Shown here: positions 56,643 through 64,000 of the stretch, piece after piece
Layout: each line of letters opens with the position of its first letter
Numbering within the stretch: the stretch's first letter is position 1
Assembly (NCBI RefSeq): GCF_016107545.1
Contig: NZ_JABASS010000005.1
Span: 1-64,000, forward strand
Direction: 5' to 3'
DNA length: 64,000 bases
Source: Psychrobacter namhaensis
Lineage (GTDB): Bacteria; Pseudomonadota; Gammaproteobacteria; Pseudomonadales; Moraxellaceae
Notes under the pieces: generated by a model
Told to the model about the DNA's origin: nothing
Seen by the model: the letters and a program-made list of their open reading frames with translations, nothing else
Databases searched by the model: none
Made by a program: the position numbers and the translations under genes

Positions 56643-58211
56643 TTAATCGGTACCAAATTGTTGGCGTTTTTTGGCAAAGAAGCGGTCTAAACGATCCATT
56701 GCATCTTCTAAGTCATGAAGGTTTGGTAAGAAGACCAAGCGGAAATGATCGGGCTTGTCCCAGTTAAATCCTGTGCCTTGTACCATTAAGACGTTTTCTT
56801 CAATCAGCAAATCCATCATAAAGTCCATGTCGTCTTCAATAGGGTAAACCTCAGGGTCCATCTTGGGAAAACAGTAAAACGCGCCTTGCGGCATGGTGCA
56901 AGAAATACCTTTGATGGCATTAAGTCGTGATACTGCCATTTCGCGCTGCTTATACAGGCGACCTTTTTGAGACGTTAAATCCTTCATACTTTGGTAGCCG
57001 CCCATCGCTGTTTGGATGGCATATTGACCTTGGACGTTGGAACACAGACGCATAGAGGCCAGCATATCTAAGCCCTCAATAAAGTCAGCCGCGTGTTGCT
57101 TGCGACCTGATACCATCATCCAGCCTGCGCGAAACCCAGCGATACGGTGCGATTTTGACAAACCATTGTAGGAGAGGACAAGCACATCGTCGGTTAAGGT
57201 ACTCATTGGCGTGTGGGCCATATCATCATAAAGAATGCGATCGTAAATCTCATCGGCCATGATGATTAAGTCATGCTCTTTAGCGACTTCAATAATCTGT
57301 CGGAGTACGTCATCGCTATAAAGGGCACCCGTTGGATTATTGGGATTAATGACCACAATCCCCTTGGTTTTATCGGTGATTTTAGATTTGATATCTTCGA
57401 TATCAGGGTGCCAGTTGTCGTCTTCATTACAGCGATAATGCACCGCTGTACCACCCGATAGATTGGCCGCTGCTGTCCAAAGCGGGTAGTCTGGCATCGG
57501 AATCAACACTTCATCACCATCGTTCATCAAAGCCTGCATGGTCATCACAATCAGCTCAGAGACCCCATTACCCAAATAAACATCACGGACATCGACCGCT
57601 GACAACAACCCCTTTGATTGGTAATACTGCAATACCGCCTTACGTGCTGAAAAAATTCCTTGCGAGTCAGAATATCCTGTGGCTTCAGACAAATTCATGG
57701 TCACATCACGCAAAATCTCATGAGGCGCTTCTAGTCCAAAGGGGGCGGGGTTACCGACGTTAAGTTTTAATATACGTTTACCTTCTGCCTCCATTCTATT
57801 AGCGGTCTGTAATAGAGGGCCGCGAATGTCATAGCAAACGTTTTGTAGTTTATCGGACTTTTTTATTGTACTCATAGAGTGACCACTCATCGGGTTGTTT
57901 TGTGAATGTTTGCGAGTATCAGAGGCTGTGTGTGCGACATTTAAATGAGGCGGGTTTTTATCATTAGATTGGTTTTGCCGCTCACCGCGTAATAGATATC
58001 CTTCGCTACAGCCCAAGATACGCGCTAGGGTTGGTAGCTTAGAGGACACAATGCCATTTGTTCCACGCTCCCAATTAGAAATCGCGCCGCGACTCACCTT
58101 GGCACCGGCTGCTGTCATCGCTTGGGCTAATTGCTCAGCCGTGAGTCCTTTTTCACGGCGCAACCGCACCAGTCGTTCCGCTTGCGTACTGTTACTATTG
58201 TCATCAGACAT
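56643..58211 (-). CDS. XRE-type HTH fused to an alanine-transaminase-like aminotransferase
   Basis: Bifunctional protein of 522 residues. Residues about 10-75 form a Cro/C1-type HTH (RLVRLRREKGLTAEQLAQAM, then SRGAISNWERGTNG, then LARILGCSEGYLLRGE). A polar linker of about residues 76-115 leads to a fold-type I aminotransferase resembling AlaA: YDIRGPLLQTANRMEAEG, LKLNVGNPAPFG, YLGNGVSELIVMTMQAL, NPNNPTGALY and the PLP lysine in YNGLSKSHRIAGFRAGW (about K353). The catalytic set looks intact, so it probably transaminates pyruvate/glutamate/alanine. The HTH suggests it also binds DNA and may sense PLP or amino acids. It is divergent from msrB; two inverted repeats lie in the gap. Confidence 0.9.
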   Translation of the reverse strand: MSDDNSNSTQAERLVRLRREKGLTAEQLAQAMTAAGAKVSRGAISNWERGTNGIVSSKLPTLARILGCSEGYLLRGERQNQSNDKNPPHLNVAHTASDTRKHSQNNPMSGHSMSTIKKSDKLQNVCYDIRGPLLQTANRMEAEGKRILKLNVGNPAPFGLEAPHEILRDVTMNLSEATGYSDSQGIFSARKAVLQYYQSKGLLSAVDVRDVYLGNGVSELIVMTMQALMNDGDEVLIPMPDYPLWTAAANLSGGTAVHYRCNEDDNWHPDIEDIKSKITDKTKGIVVINPNNPTGALYSDDVLRQIIEVAKEHDLIIMADEIYDRILYDDMAHTPMSTLTDDVLVLSYNGLSKSHRIAGFRAGWMMVSGRKQHAADFIEGLDMLASMRLCSNVQGQYAIQTAMGGYQSMKDLTSQKGRLYKQREMAVSRLNAIKGISCTMPQGAFYCFPKMDPEVYPIEDDMDFMMDLLIEENVLMVQGTGFNWDKPDHFRLVFLPNLHDLEDAMDRLDRFFAKKRQQFGTD

Positions 58212-58292
58212 AGCGATCTAAGCCTTTATAATCAGTGAGTTTGTAATAGATAAGCTAAAGTACAAAATGTGCATCGTTTTATTTGAACACCA

Positions 58293-58311
58293 ATGCAAGA
58301 TATTATTGCAT
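58293..58311. promoter_or_regulatory. Inverted repeat A: ATGCAA-N7-TTGCAT, candidate operator
   Basis: Perfect dyad with 6-bp half-sites and a 7-nt spacer (GATATTA), 82 bp upstream of the HTH-aminotransferase start. Another copy with the same half-sites and spacing is 65 bp away. Confidence 0.6.
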
Positions 58312-58355
58312 AATGAAGGCGATTGCAAGGCGTTATTCATTCAAAATTACTCATG

Positions 58356-58378
58356 AAATGCAAGTATAACTTGCATTT
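58356..58378. promoter_or_regulatory. Inverted repeat B: AAATGCAAGT-ATA-ACTTGCATTT, candidate operator
   Basis: Perfect 10-bp inverted repeat with a 3-nt centre. Its core ATGCAA-N7-TTGCAT (58358-58376) equals repeat A exactly in half-sites and spacing. It lies between the HTH-aminotransferase and msrB genes, 229 bp from the msrB start. Confidence 0.65.
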
Positions 58379-58606
58379 ATAATTAGTTCATTACTGTCTC
58401 TGTCACGAGATACTGATAAAAACACAAGCTTAACGTAGCCAATCTCGCTTAAAATAGGGAAACCAAACAATATTGGCAGCACTCTTTGTGCATGTGACTT
58501 GAATAGTGAGTCGATAACCAGCAGATATACAGCATCGTTCTTATAATAAAATGACGATAAAACGGTTACAGAGATGAGATCATAAATACTCGAATAAGGA
58601 TACATT

Positions 58607-59032
58607 ATGCAAGACAATCAACTAAGCAAAGAAGAAATCAGCCAGTTAACCGAAGCTGACTGGAAAGAGCGTCTGAGCGCTGATGAGTATCATGTGATGC
58701 GCGAAAAAGGCACAGAACGTCCGTTTACAGGTGTCTATAACGATGCGACTGATGATGGTATTTACCGCTGTAAAGGCTGCGGGGCCAGTTTGTTCGACTC
58801 ATCTAGTAAATTTGATGCCAGCTGCGGTTGGCCAAGTTTCGATCAAGGCATCGATAACAACGCGATTGAAGAGCATGTCGATAACTCGCTAGGTATGACT
58901 CGTACAGAAGTAACGTGTAGCAACTGCGGTGCCCATTTGGGTCACGTTTTCCCTGATGGACCGCGTGAGACCACAGGGATGCGCTACTGCATCAACTCTG
59001 TTTCTATTGATTTGGATAAGTCTGAGAAGTAG
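58607..59032 (+). CDS. msrB: Peptide methionine-R-sulfoxide reductase MsrB
   Basis: Reduces methionine-R-sulfoxide in proteins. Zinc ligands are CKGCG (C55, C58) and CSNCG (C104, C107), the conserved [22 protein letters not shown] block is split across residues 110-130, and the catalytic Cys is C128 in MRYCINS. C73 in SCGWPSF is the likely resolving or substrate-near residue. Length of 141 without a signal peptide indicates a cytosolic enzyme. AAGGA precedes the ATG. Confidence 0.97.
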   Translation: MQDNQLSKEEISQLTEADWKERLSADEYHVMREKGTERPFTGVYNDATDDGIYRCKGCGASLFDSSSKFDASCGWPSFDQGIDNNAIEEHVDNSLGMTRTEVTCSNCGAHLGHVFPDGPRETTGMRYCINSVSIDLDKSEK

Positions 59033-59071
59033 TATCGACTCTTGCAGTCAGTGACATAATGTTAGAGGGAT

Positions 59072-59103
59072 AAAAGGGAAGCGCGTGAGGCTTCCTTTTT
59101 AGT
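59072..59103 (+). terminator. Terminator of msrB
   Basis: GGAAGC and GCTTCC pair around GCGTGAG, preceded by an A-run and followed by TTTTT. Confidence 0.8.
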
Positions 59104-59177
59104 ATTATTTATACGGTGAATGAGGTATAAATGCTTAATAGACACCCCCAACAAATCAGTCAATTTAAGGATAAATG

Positions 59178-59663
59178 ATGAGCCCTATTTATGAATTTAC
59201 TGCTGAGCGCATGGATGGCACCTCACAAGCGTTTTCTGACTATCAAGGTCAGGTGTTACTCATCGTCAATACCGCGAGCAAATGTGGATTTACGCCGCAA
59301 TTCGAAGGACTAGAAGCGCTGTATCAACAGTATAAAGAGCAAGGGTTGGTCATCATCGGCTTTCCTTGTAATCAGTTCGGTAACCAAGATCCCGGTAGTA
59401 ATGATGAGATTGGCGCGTTTTGTCAAAAGAACTACGGTGTCAGCTTCCCAATGATGGCAAAGGTCGATGTCAATGGCGATGAGGCGCATCCACTCTTTAA
59501 ATGGCTTAAAAGTCAAAAGGGCGGTGTGCTCACCGATGGTATTAAATGGAATTTCACCAAGTTTTTGATTGGTAACGATGGGCAAGTTATCGAACGTTAT
59601 GCCCCAACCACCAAGCCAGACGCGATCAAAAACGATATCGAGCAAGCACTCACCAATAAATAA
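59178..59663 (+). CDS. Glutathione peroxidase (thioredoxin-type, Cys-based)
   Basis: Cys-type glutathione peroxidase/thiol peroxidase. The peroxidatic site is NTASKCGFTPQFEGL (C36 from this start), then IIGFPCNQFGNQDPG with the second conserved cysteine, and WNFTKFLI with the conserved Trp. Length 161 fits. The ATG at 59178 follows AAGGA by six bases; a tandem ATG at 59175 is possible. It lies 145 bp after msrB, both being oxidative-stress enzymes. Confidence 0.94.
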   Translation: MSPIYEFTAERMDGTSQAFSDYQGQVLLIVNTASKCGFTPQFEGLEALYQQYKEQGLVIIGFPCNQFGNQDPGSNDEIGAFCQKNYGVSFPMMAKVDVNGDEAHPLFKWLKSQKGGVLTDGIKWNFTKFLIGNDGQVIERYAPTTKPDAIKNDIEQALTNK

Positions 59664-59780
59664 GTATTGAACCTAAAAAAATATGGGTTTTTTATAAAAA
59701 TATAAAATCAATAAAAACATATGCTTGCTAGAATTTTTAATAAAAATGCGTAAAATATCGCAAAAACTGGAAAATAGCGT

Positions 59781-59808
59781 TTGACAGCCAACTGTAAATC
59801 TATATAAT
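59781..59808 (+). promoter_or_regulatory. Sigma-70 promoter of the tRNA-Val/tRNA-Asp unit
   Basis: TTGACA at 59781-59786 and TATAAT at 59803-59808, both perfect, with a 16-bp spacer, about 80 bp before tRNA-Val. Confidence 0.85.
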
Positions 59809-59887
59809 ACACACCCACAGCAACGGAGCTTAGTGACAAACTTAGGGCTCAGTTGATGTTGAATAAATTGCCTAGCAATTGTTCGAA

Positions 59888-59963
59888 GGGTGATTAGCTC
59901 AGTTGGTAGAGCGTCTGCCTTACACGCAGAATGTCGGCGGTTCGAATCCGTCATCACCCACCA
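59888..59963 (+). tRNA. tRNA-Val (anticodon TAC)
   Basis: 76-nt cloverleaf: acceptor GGGTGAT with ATCACCC, D arm AGCTCAGTTGGTAGAGC, anticodon loop CCTTACACG giving TAC, T arm GGCGGTTCGAATCCGTC, and encoded CCA. First of a two-tRNA unit. Confidence 0.97.
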
Positions 59964-60001
59964 CTTCTTAGCGAGTGGATAAATAAGCTAAGACGACCTA
60001 A

Positions 60002-60078
60002 GCAGCGGTAGTTCAGTTGGTTAGAATACCGGCCTGTCACGCCGGGGGTCGCGGGTTCGAGTCCCGTCCGCTGCGCCA
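60002..60078 (+). tRNA. tRNA-Asp (anticodon GTC)
   Basis: 77-nt cloverleaf: acceptor GCAGCGG with CCGCTGC, anticodon loop CCTGTCACG giving GTC, T arm CGGGTTCGAGTCCCG, and encoded CCA. It lies 38 bp after tRNA-Val. Confidence 0.97.
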
Positions 60079-60120
60079 TATTTAAAACGAATTTAGACTA
60101 TTAAGTTTAAGCAAGTTTCG

Positions 60121-60152
60121 CCTCAAACATTAGATTGTTTGAGGTTTTTTTG
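60121..60152 (+). terminator. Terminator of the tRNA-Val/tRNA-Asp unit
   Basis: CCTCAAAC and GTTTGAGG pair around ATTAGATT and are followed by seven T. Confidence 0.88.
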
Positions 60153-60286
60153 TGTCTGTAGATTTTATTAAGTGTTTGATTTATAATTATTTATTGTTTT
60201 TAGGCTGCTTTTGAGCTAGAAAGGAGCTTATCTCCACGTACTTTTTCTAAGGCTGTATTCCCCATTCAATGAAATGAGAAGTGTCT

Positions 60287-60898
60287 ATGACTATTTTTAC
60301 TACTATGTCTAATAGGAAGTCTTATCGCTATTTACCTACGTTTATTCAAGGGTCGGCTGTTTTTTTAGTAGCTGCTGTGTTATCAGCTTGTGGGCAGTCT
60401 GACATCGATAATTCTAATGGCAGCCCTGTTGAGGCAGAGACTACCCAAGTGGCGCAAGTGGTTGTAGAAAATCCAGCAGACAACACAGACCTGCTCAAAA
60501 ATGTGTCAGCAACCATTTACAAAGATGCCAATTGCGGTTGTTGCAAAGAGTGGATAGAGCACACACAGTCGTATGGCTTACACTCGACTGTCGAGCATCC
60601 AGCAGATCTATCACTGATTAAAGATCGTTATGGCGTGCCTGCTGAGACACGCTCTTGTCACACCGCTATCACCACTGATGGCTATGTCTTTGAAGGTCAT
60701 GTTCCAGCGAAGTACGTCGCTGAATTTTTGCAGAATCCACCGGCGCAAGCCATTGGACTGGCTGTACCGGGGATGCCTGTCGGTAGTCCGGGTATGGAGT
60801 ATCAGGGTCAGTTTGCACCGTATCAGATCATGCAAATAAACAAAGATGGTACAAAGCAAGTATATGTTGAAGTGGAGTCGGCAGAGCAGCAGTTATAA
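60287..60898 (+). CDS. DUF411 lipoprotein (putative metal-binding)
   Basis: Predicted lipoprotein: a signal segment ends in the lipobox VLSAC (about C35), followed by a Ser/Asn/Glu/Thr-rich spacer. The DUF411 domain (about residues 80-190) has ATIYKDANCGCCKEWIEH with the CGCC motif, a THSxx-like segment, ETRSCHTAIT, GYVFEGHVPA and GLAVPGMPVGSPGME. DUF411 proteins are often found in copper-resistance loci, with the Cys motif as likely metal site. The ATG at 60287 is preferred; GTG at 60281 and ATG at 60305 are alternatives. It lies just after the tRNA-Asp terminator and 71 bp before the DUF305 gene. Confidence 0.85.
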   Translation: MTIFTTMSNRKSYRYLPTFIQGSAVFLVAAVLSACGQSDIDNSNGSPVEAETTQVAQVVVENPADNTDLLKNVSATIYKDANCGCCKEWIEHTQSYGLHSTVEHPADLSLIKDRYGVPAETRSCHTAITTDGYVFEGHVPAKYVAEFLQNPPAQAIGLAVPGMPVGSPGMEYQGQFAPYQIMQINKDGTKQVYVEVESAEQQL

Positions 60899-60969
60899 GC
60901 TGATGTCTTCAAACCAAAAACACTTAATTGAAACTTCAATAAATTGGTAACATTGATGGAGACTGACCG

Positions 60970-61437
60970 ATGAATCATGACGAGAAAAACCAGATGAACC
61001 CTTATGTGAAATTTACCCTCATGATTCTTACGTCTACTGTGCTGATGTATATCATGATGTATTTCAACACTTATGAATGGGATCATGTGTATTTCAGTGA
61101 GACTCGAGTTTACATGGCGCTATACATGGGGGCGGGCATGGCAGTGGTTATGCTGGCGTTTATGGCCAACATGTATAAGAAAACCAAGATTAATTTAATG
61201 ATTTATGGGTTGAGTATCGTACTGTTTGCGGTAGGTATATGGGGCGTTAGATCACAGCAAACCGTCGATCAGGTCGATTGGATGCAAGCCATGATCCCCC
61301 ATCACTCGATTGCTATTTTGACCAGTGAGAGAGCGGATATAGAAGATCCTAGAGTAAGACAGCTCGCTGATCAAATCATCGAAACACAAAAACGTGAAAT
61401 AAGCGAGATGCAGGCACTCATTGAAGATTTAAAATAG
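60970..61437 (+). CDS. DUF305 membrane protein
   Basis: 155 residues with three predicted membrane helices (about 13-30, 45-65, 75-93) and a C-terminal DUF305 helical segment: WMQAMIPHHSIAILTSERADIEDPRVRQLADQI, split by motif here, with HH at about 114-115, and a QKREISEMQALIEDL helix. DUF305 proteins are ferritin-like and occur with copper-handling genes. The adjacency to the DUF411 gene supports a joint metal-related role, which is inference. It ends just before a terminator. Confidence 0.85.
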   Translation: MNHDEKNQMNPYVKFTLMILTSTVLMYIMMYFNTYEWDHVYFSETRVYMALYMGAGMAVVMLAFMANMYKKTKINLMIYGLSIVLFAVGIWGVRSQQTVDQVDWMQAMIPHHSIAILTSERADIEDPRVRQLADQIIETQKREISEMQALIEDLK

Positions 61438-61484
61438 ATGAGGTGTCAGGTATAAGAGATTTCTCACAACAAACCACCCATAAA

Positions 61485-61514
61485 AAAACCCCCATCAAAG
61501 TGATGAGGGTTTTG
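61485..61514. terminator. Terminator between the DUF305 gene and tRNA-Asn
   Basis: AACCCCCATCA and TGATGAGGGTT form a hairpin with an AAG loop. On the minus strand it is followed by seven T, so it is strongest for tRNA-Asn; on the plus strand the T-run is four bases. Confidence 0.8.
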
Positions 61515-61566
61515 GCAAATGCCATAATTGAATCAGAGATGACTCAAGAAATTTACTACTAAAATG

Positions 61567-61642
61567 TGGCTCTCCAACCTGGGCTCGAACCAGGGACACA
61601 CGGATTAACAGTCCGTTGCTCTACCAACTGAGCTATTGGAGA
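61567..61642 (-). tRNA. tRNA-Asn (anticodon GTT)
   Basis: 76-nt cloverleaf on the minus strand: acceptor TCTCCAA with TTGGAGA, anticodon loop CTGTTAATC giving GTT, T arm CCTGGTTCGAGCCCAGG, discriminator G and encoded CCA. Confidence 0.97.
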
Positions 61643-61823
61643 ATAGGCTGTAAGACTTTAATTTCCTACAACGAGCCTTAGAAGTCTCTAATGAGTTCTT
61701 GCTAAGTGGGGCGTATTCTAGCAAAGATAAAAAATACGTCAAGCGTTTTTTTGCATAATTAGTAAAAATTGTCATTTTAATGATGAGTTAGCAGATTTTT
61801 ACTAAAAAATGGCTAAAACGTCT

Positions 61824-61867
61824 ACAAAAAAAGACACCTTATAGAATATATAGGGTGTCTTTTTCTA
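61824..61867 (-). terminator. Terminator of the aspartate aminotransferase gene
   Basis: On the minus strand AAAGACACCCTATA and TATAAGGTGTCTTT pair around a five-base loop and are followed by a T-run, about 36 bp past the stop. Confidence 0.88.
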
Positions 61868-61902
61868 TAAAAAAACTTATAAGACTAAGTGCCCTTTATG
61901 AC

Positions 61903-63105
61903 TTATTCGGCAACGTCTAAGTCAGCCACTGCTTTTTCGATACGTGATAAGGCATCTTTTAAGGTGGCTTCATCGGTTGCGTAAGAGATACGCATGTAAC
62001 CGCCAAGGCCAAATGCATCACCAGGGACCACGGCCACACCGACTTTGTCTAATAACCATTCTGAAAACTCCGTACATGATGAGAGACCAGCGGCTTTAAT
62101 GAGTGGTTTGATTTCTGGGTACACGTAAAACGCGCCATCAGGGCGCAGGCAAGTGATGCCTTTAATAGCATTCAAACCGTTAACTACAAGGTCACAGCGC
62201 TGCTCAAATGCGGCTACCATCGGCGTGAGGACACTTTGGTCACCACTGATTGCGGCTTCTGCCGCCACTTGGCTAATCGAGGTTGGGCATGAGGTGGATT
62301 GTGATTGTACCTTTTTCATGGCACCGATTAGCTTAGCAGGGCCACCAGCATAACCGATACGCCAGCCTGTCATTGCGTACGCTTTAGACACACCATTTAG
62401 AATGATCGCGCGGTCTTTTAGCTCAGGTGCTGCATTTAAGATATTGTAGAACTGATCACCCGTCCAGCGGATATGCTCGTACATGTCGTCTGAGGCTACA
62501 TAGACTTGTGGATGCTTTTTCAGTACTTCAGCGATGGCTTTTAGCTCATCTAACGTATAAATCATACCCGTTGGGTTAGAGGGGCTATTCAATACCAACA
62601 GTTTGGTCTTGTCAGTAATGGTAGCTTCCAACTGCTCAGCGGTAATCTTAAAGTTTTGCTCAGCAGGGCATTTAACGATGACTGGCACGCCTTCTGCAAT
62701 GATGACCATGTCAGGATAGCTGACCCAGTATGGCGCTGGGATGATGACTTCATCGCCTGGGTTGATAAAGGCTTGGGCAAGGTTAAAGAACGACTGTTTA
62801 CCACCGACCGATACTAGGATTTCGTTTGGCTCATAGCTGATGTCGTTGTCGCGCTTGAATTTCTCTATGATGGCGGTCTTTAGCTCTGGCGTACCATCGA
62901 CAGCCGTGTATTTAGTAAAGCCGTCATTGATCGCATCGATGGCTGCTTTTTTGATGTGTTCAGGGGTATCAAAATCAGGTTCACCAGCGCCCAAACCGAT
63001 AATATCTTTGCCCGCTGCTTTGAGCTCTTTGGCTTTATTGGTAATCGCTAGCGTAGGTGATGGTTTGATGTTGTTGACGCGGTCAGACAGTTGCAACTCG
63101 CTCAT
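61903..63105 (-). CDS. Aspartate aminotransferase (pyridoxal-phosphate, class I)
   Basis: Fold-type I aminotransferase of 400 residues. It opens LSDRVNNIKPSPTLAITNKAKELKA, with GLGAGEPDFDTPEHIKKAA, YTAVDGTPELKTAI, LNSPSNPTGMIY and the PLP lysine in NGVSKAYAMTGWRIGYAGG (about K240). These fit the thermophile/Rhizobium-type aspartate aminotransferase (AspB/AatA) rather than E. coli AspC. Keto-acid specificity cannot be fixed from sequence. Its paralogue is the aminotransferase part of the HTH fusion 4 kb away, but the two are only distantly alike. Own terminator follows. Confidence 0.93.
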   Translation of the reverse strand: MSELQLSDRVNNIKPSPTLAITNKAKELKAAGKDIIGLGAGEPDFDTPEHIKKAAIDAINDGFTKYTAVDGTPELKTAIIEKFKRDNDISYEPNEILVSVGGKQSFFNLAQAFINPGDEVIIPAPYWVSYPDMVIIAEGVPVIVKCPAEQNFKITAEQLEATITDKTKLLVLNSPSNPTGMIYTLDELKAIAEVLKKHPQVYVASDDMYEHIRWTGDQFYNILNAAPELKDRAIILNGVSKAYAMTGWRIGYAGGPAKLIGAMKKVQSQSTSCPTSISQVAAEAAISGDQSVLTPMVAAFEQRCDLVVNGLNAIKGITCLRPDGAFYVYPEIKPLIKAAGLSSCTEFSEWLLDKVGVAVVPGDAFGLGGYMRISYATDEATLKDALSRIEKAVADLDVAE

Positions 63106-63729
63106 GAGAGATCCTTTTTACATTGGAGTGGGTTAGTGAAGACGTGTTATTGATTATATAAACTGTTAAGGGTTATTAAAACATGACGCCAGACAGCTTC
63201 ACGCCTTGTCTTTTTAAGCAGTTATCCGTTCAAAGTAATATCTTGACGCAAAAAAGTGCTTGGTTGGGGTAAGGTATCCTCGCTTATTGTGCTATTGCAG
63301 AATAGGCGTCGACATATTCCTCCCAGCCGCACTATTTTTCTTTTTAAAAGGGACGTTTTAAAAGGGACGTATTGTGATGGTAGTTAACGCTCAATAATCA
63401 GTGAGCATTCAGACCTCTACGCACTTTTGATCTTGGCATTGTAGCATGTGGTTATTGTACTGTCTTATAGGGGTCGTAACAGAAAATGACGAATTTCTTA
63501 GCAGGTTTGCCAGCGTGATGACGGACAGATTTAATAGGATGAGGGGCGAAGTGATTGCGAAACCACAACAATAAAATGGTTATTTTACGCTATTATTATT
63601 TAGATATATTACATAAAACGGAATTTATTTTAATAAAAATTAACCTGATATTCTAAGTAGAAGCACGAGTCATTAAAGCTTGGGTAAACGGTGATTTTTC
63701 CTATAAGTGTGACCAAAAGGAGGTTGATC
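63106..63729. other. Long intergenic region upstream of the SDR gene
   Basis: About 620 bp without a credible gene, between divergent transcription units. It contains a perfect tandem 14-bp repeat TTTTAAAAGGGACG at 63342-63369 and an AT-rich stretch at 63570-63650. No structured RNA was recognised. Confidence 0.45.
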
Positions 63730-64000
63730 ATGACAGACTCTTCTAAAAAACTGCATATCCTTATTACTGGAGCGACCTCGGGCATTGGTAAGCAGTTAAC
63801 AAAAGACTATCTCTTAGAAAACCATCACGTGTATGCCGTTGGCCGTGACGATGAGGCGTTGGCTGAACTGAAGTCGCTAGGGGCAGATACCATCGATTTA
63901 GATTTAATGAATCGAGAGAAAGTGCTCGCAGCTTTTGACAAAATCAGTGAGGTAGATTTGGCGATTTGTGGGGCGGGTATGTGTGAGTATTTGGACATGC
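63730..64000 (+). CDS. Short-chain dehydrogenase/reductase (partial, runs off the window)
   Basis: N-terminal Rossmann fold of an SDR: LHILITGATSGIGKQLT carries the TGxxxGxG NAD(P)-binding motif, VGRDDEALAEL follows, and IDLDLMN and ICGAG are the next strand motifs (D-x-x and N-A-G variant). The active-site YxxxK lies past the window. A strong AAAAGGAGG precedes the ATG at 63730. In related bacteria such an SDR opens a cluster for membrane lipid cyclopropanation, but the neighbours are not visible here. Confidence 0.85.
   Translation, partial: MTDSSKKLHILITGATSGIGKQLTKDYLLENHHVYAVGRDDEALAELKSLGADTIDLDLMNREKVLAAFDKISEVDLAICGAGMCEYLDM

Larger units (their letters stand above)
58212..58606. other. 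Shared upstream region of the HTH-aminotransferase and msrB genes
   Basis: About 395 bp without a credible gene. It contains two matched inverted repeats, listed separately, and should hold the promoters of both divergent genes. A minus-strand open frame of 88 codons here has no ribosome site and no recognisable domain; I treat it as spurious. Confidence 0.55.

Noticed and set aside
58351-58617. 88-codon minus-strand open frame between the HTH-aminotransferase and msrB
   Set aside because: No ribosome site, no recognisable domain, and it overlaps the candidate operators and the msrB start.
1-64000. CRISPR array, prophage or integron in the window
   Set aside because: No regularly spaced direct repeats, no phage structural or integrase genes, and no attC-like sites were seen; the gene content is mostly housekeeping.

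Overview
The window reads as a chromosomal segment of a gammaproteobacterium of the Moraxellaceae, most likely Psychrobacter. This assignment rests on remembered protein character and gene order (HTH-aminotransferase fusion, ubiE-ubiJ-ubiB, secB-grxC-rhodanese, pilS/pilR, polyphosphate:AMP phosphotransferase), on moderate GC content and on AT-rich spacers; no database search was possible. Genes are dense, mostly housekeeping, and many convergent pairs share a bidirectional hairpin terminator.

Layout. 1-370: the right-hand end of a probable IS3-family element, then the lolA upstream region. 371-9266: lolA (+), then a minus-strand block of scpB-scpA-trpS, an LpxL-type acyltransferase, rpsI-rplM with a clear promoter and leader hairpin, rsmD and the PBP2 gene mrdA. 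9758-16724: a DUF445 membrane protein, the cytochrome c maturation genes ccmF-ccmG-ccmH-ccmI, and adk. 16849-22097: secB, grxC and a rhodanese (minus), rsgA divergent from orn, then lpxH and ppiB (minus). 22402-29658: glnS, a single-HKD PLD-like protein, a 1-Cys peroxiredoxin, a GST-like protein, a META/DUF4377 lipoprotein, ruvC (minus) and fxsA. 29772-29962 on the minus strand is a 6S RNA gene, recognised from its central-bubble sequence and closing stem. 30196-33669: gpmI and a CtpA-type protease. 33718-37984 (minus): PilR-like regulator, PilS-like kinase and a GacA-like regulator. 38399-46235: pbpG, thiE, a small DksA-like protein (minus), pgk, an Ala/Glu-rich lipoprotein, class II fba, ruvA and ruvB. 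46350-52329 (minus): FAD-linked lactate-type dehydrogenase, ubiB, ubiJ, ubiE with a long N-terminal extension, and an unknown protein. 52572-56545: polyphosphate:AMP phosphotransferase and a PiT phosphate transporter. 56643-63105: an XRE-HTH/alanine-aminotransferase fusion (minus), msrB, a glutathione peroxidase, tRNA-Val and tRNA-Asp, a DUF411 lipoprotein and DUF305 membrane protein pair, tRNA-Asn (minus) and an aspartate aminotransferase (minus). The window ends inside a short-chain dehydrogenase.

Functional themes are envelope building (LolA, LpxL, LpxH, PBP2, PbpG), respiration (Ccm, Ubi, lactate dehydrogenase), lower glycolysis (Pgk, Fba, GpmI), oxidative defence (peroxiredoxin, Gpx, MsrB, Grx, GST) and phosphate/polyphosphate use. 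The strongest unexplained signal is upstream of the HTH-aminotransferase fusion: two inverted repeats of identical architecture, ATGCAA-N7-TTGCAT, 65 bp apart centre to centre, in the gap shared with msrB. They look like operators for the fused regulator, suggesting a transcription factor of XRE plus fold-type I aminotransferase design, distinct from the GntR-based MocR family. Other points of interest are the 131-residue low-complexity extension of UbiE, the PilR-like protein with a stretched linker, the tRNA-flanked DUF411/DUF305 pair, and several unassigned RNA-like hairpins.
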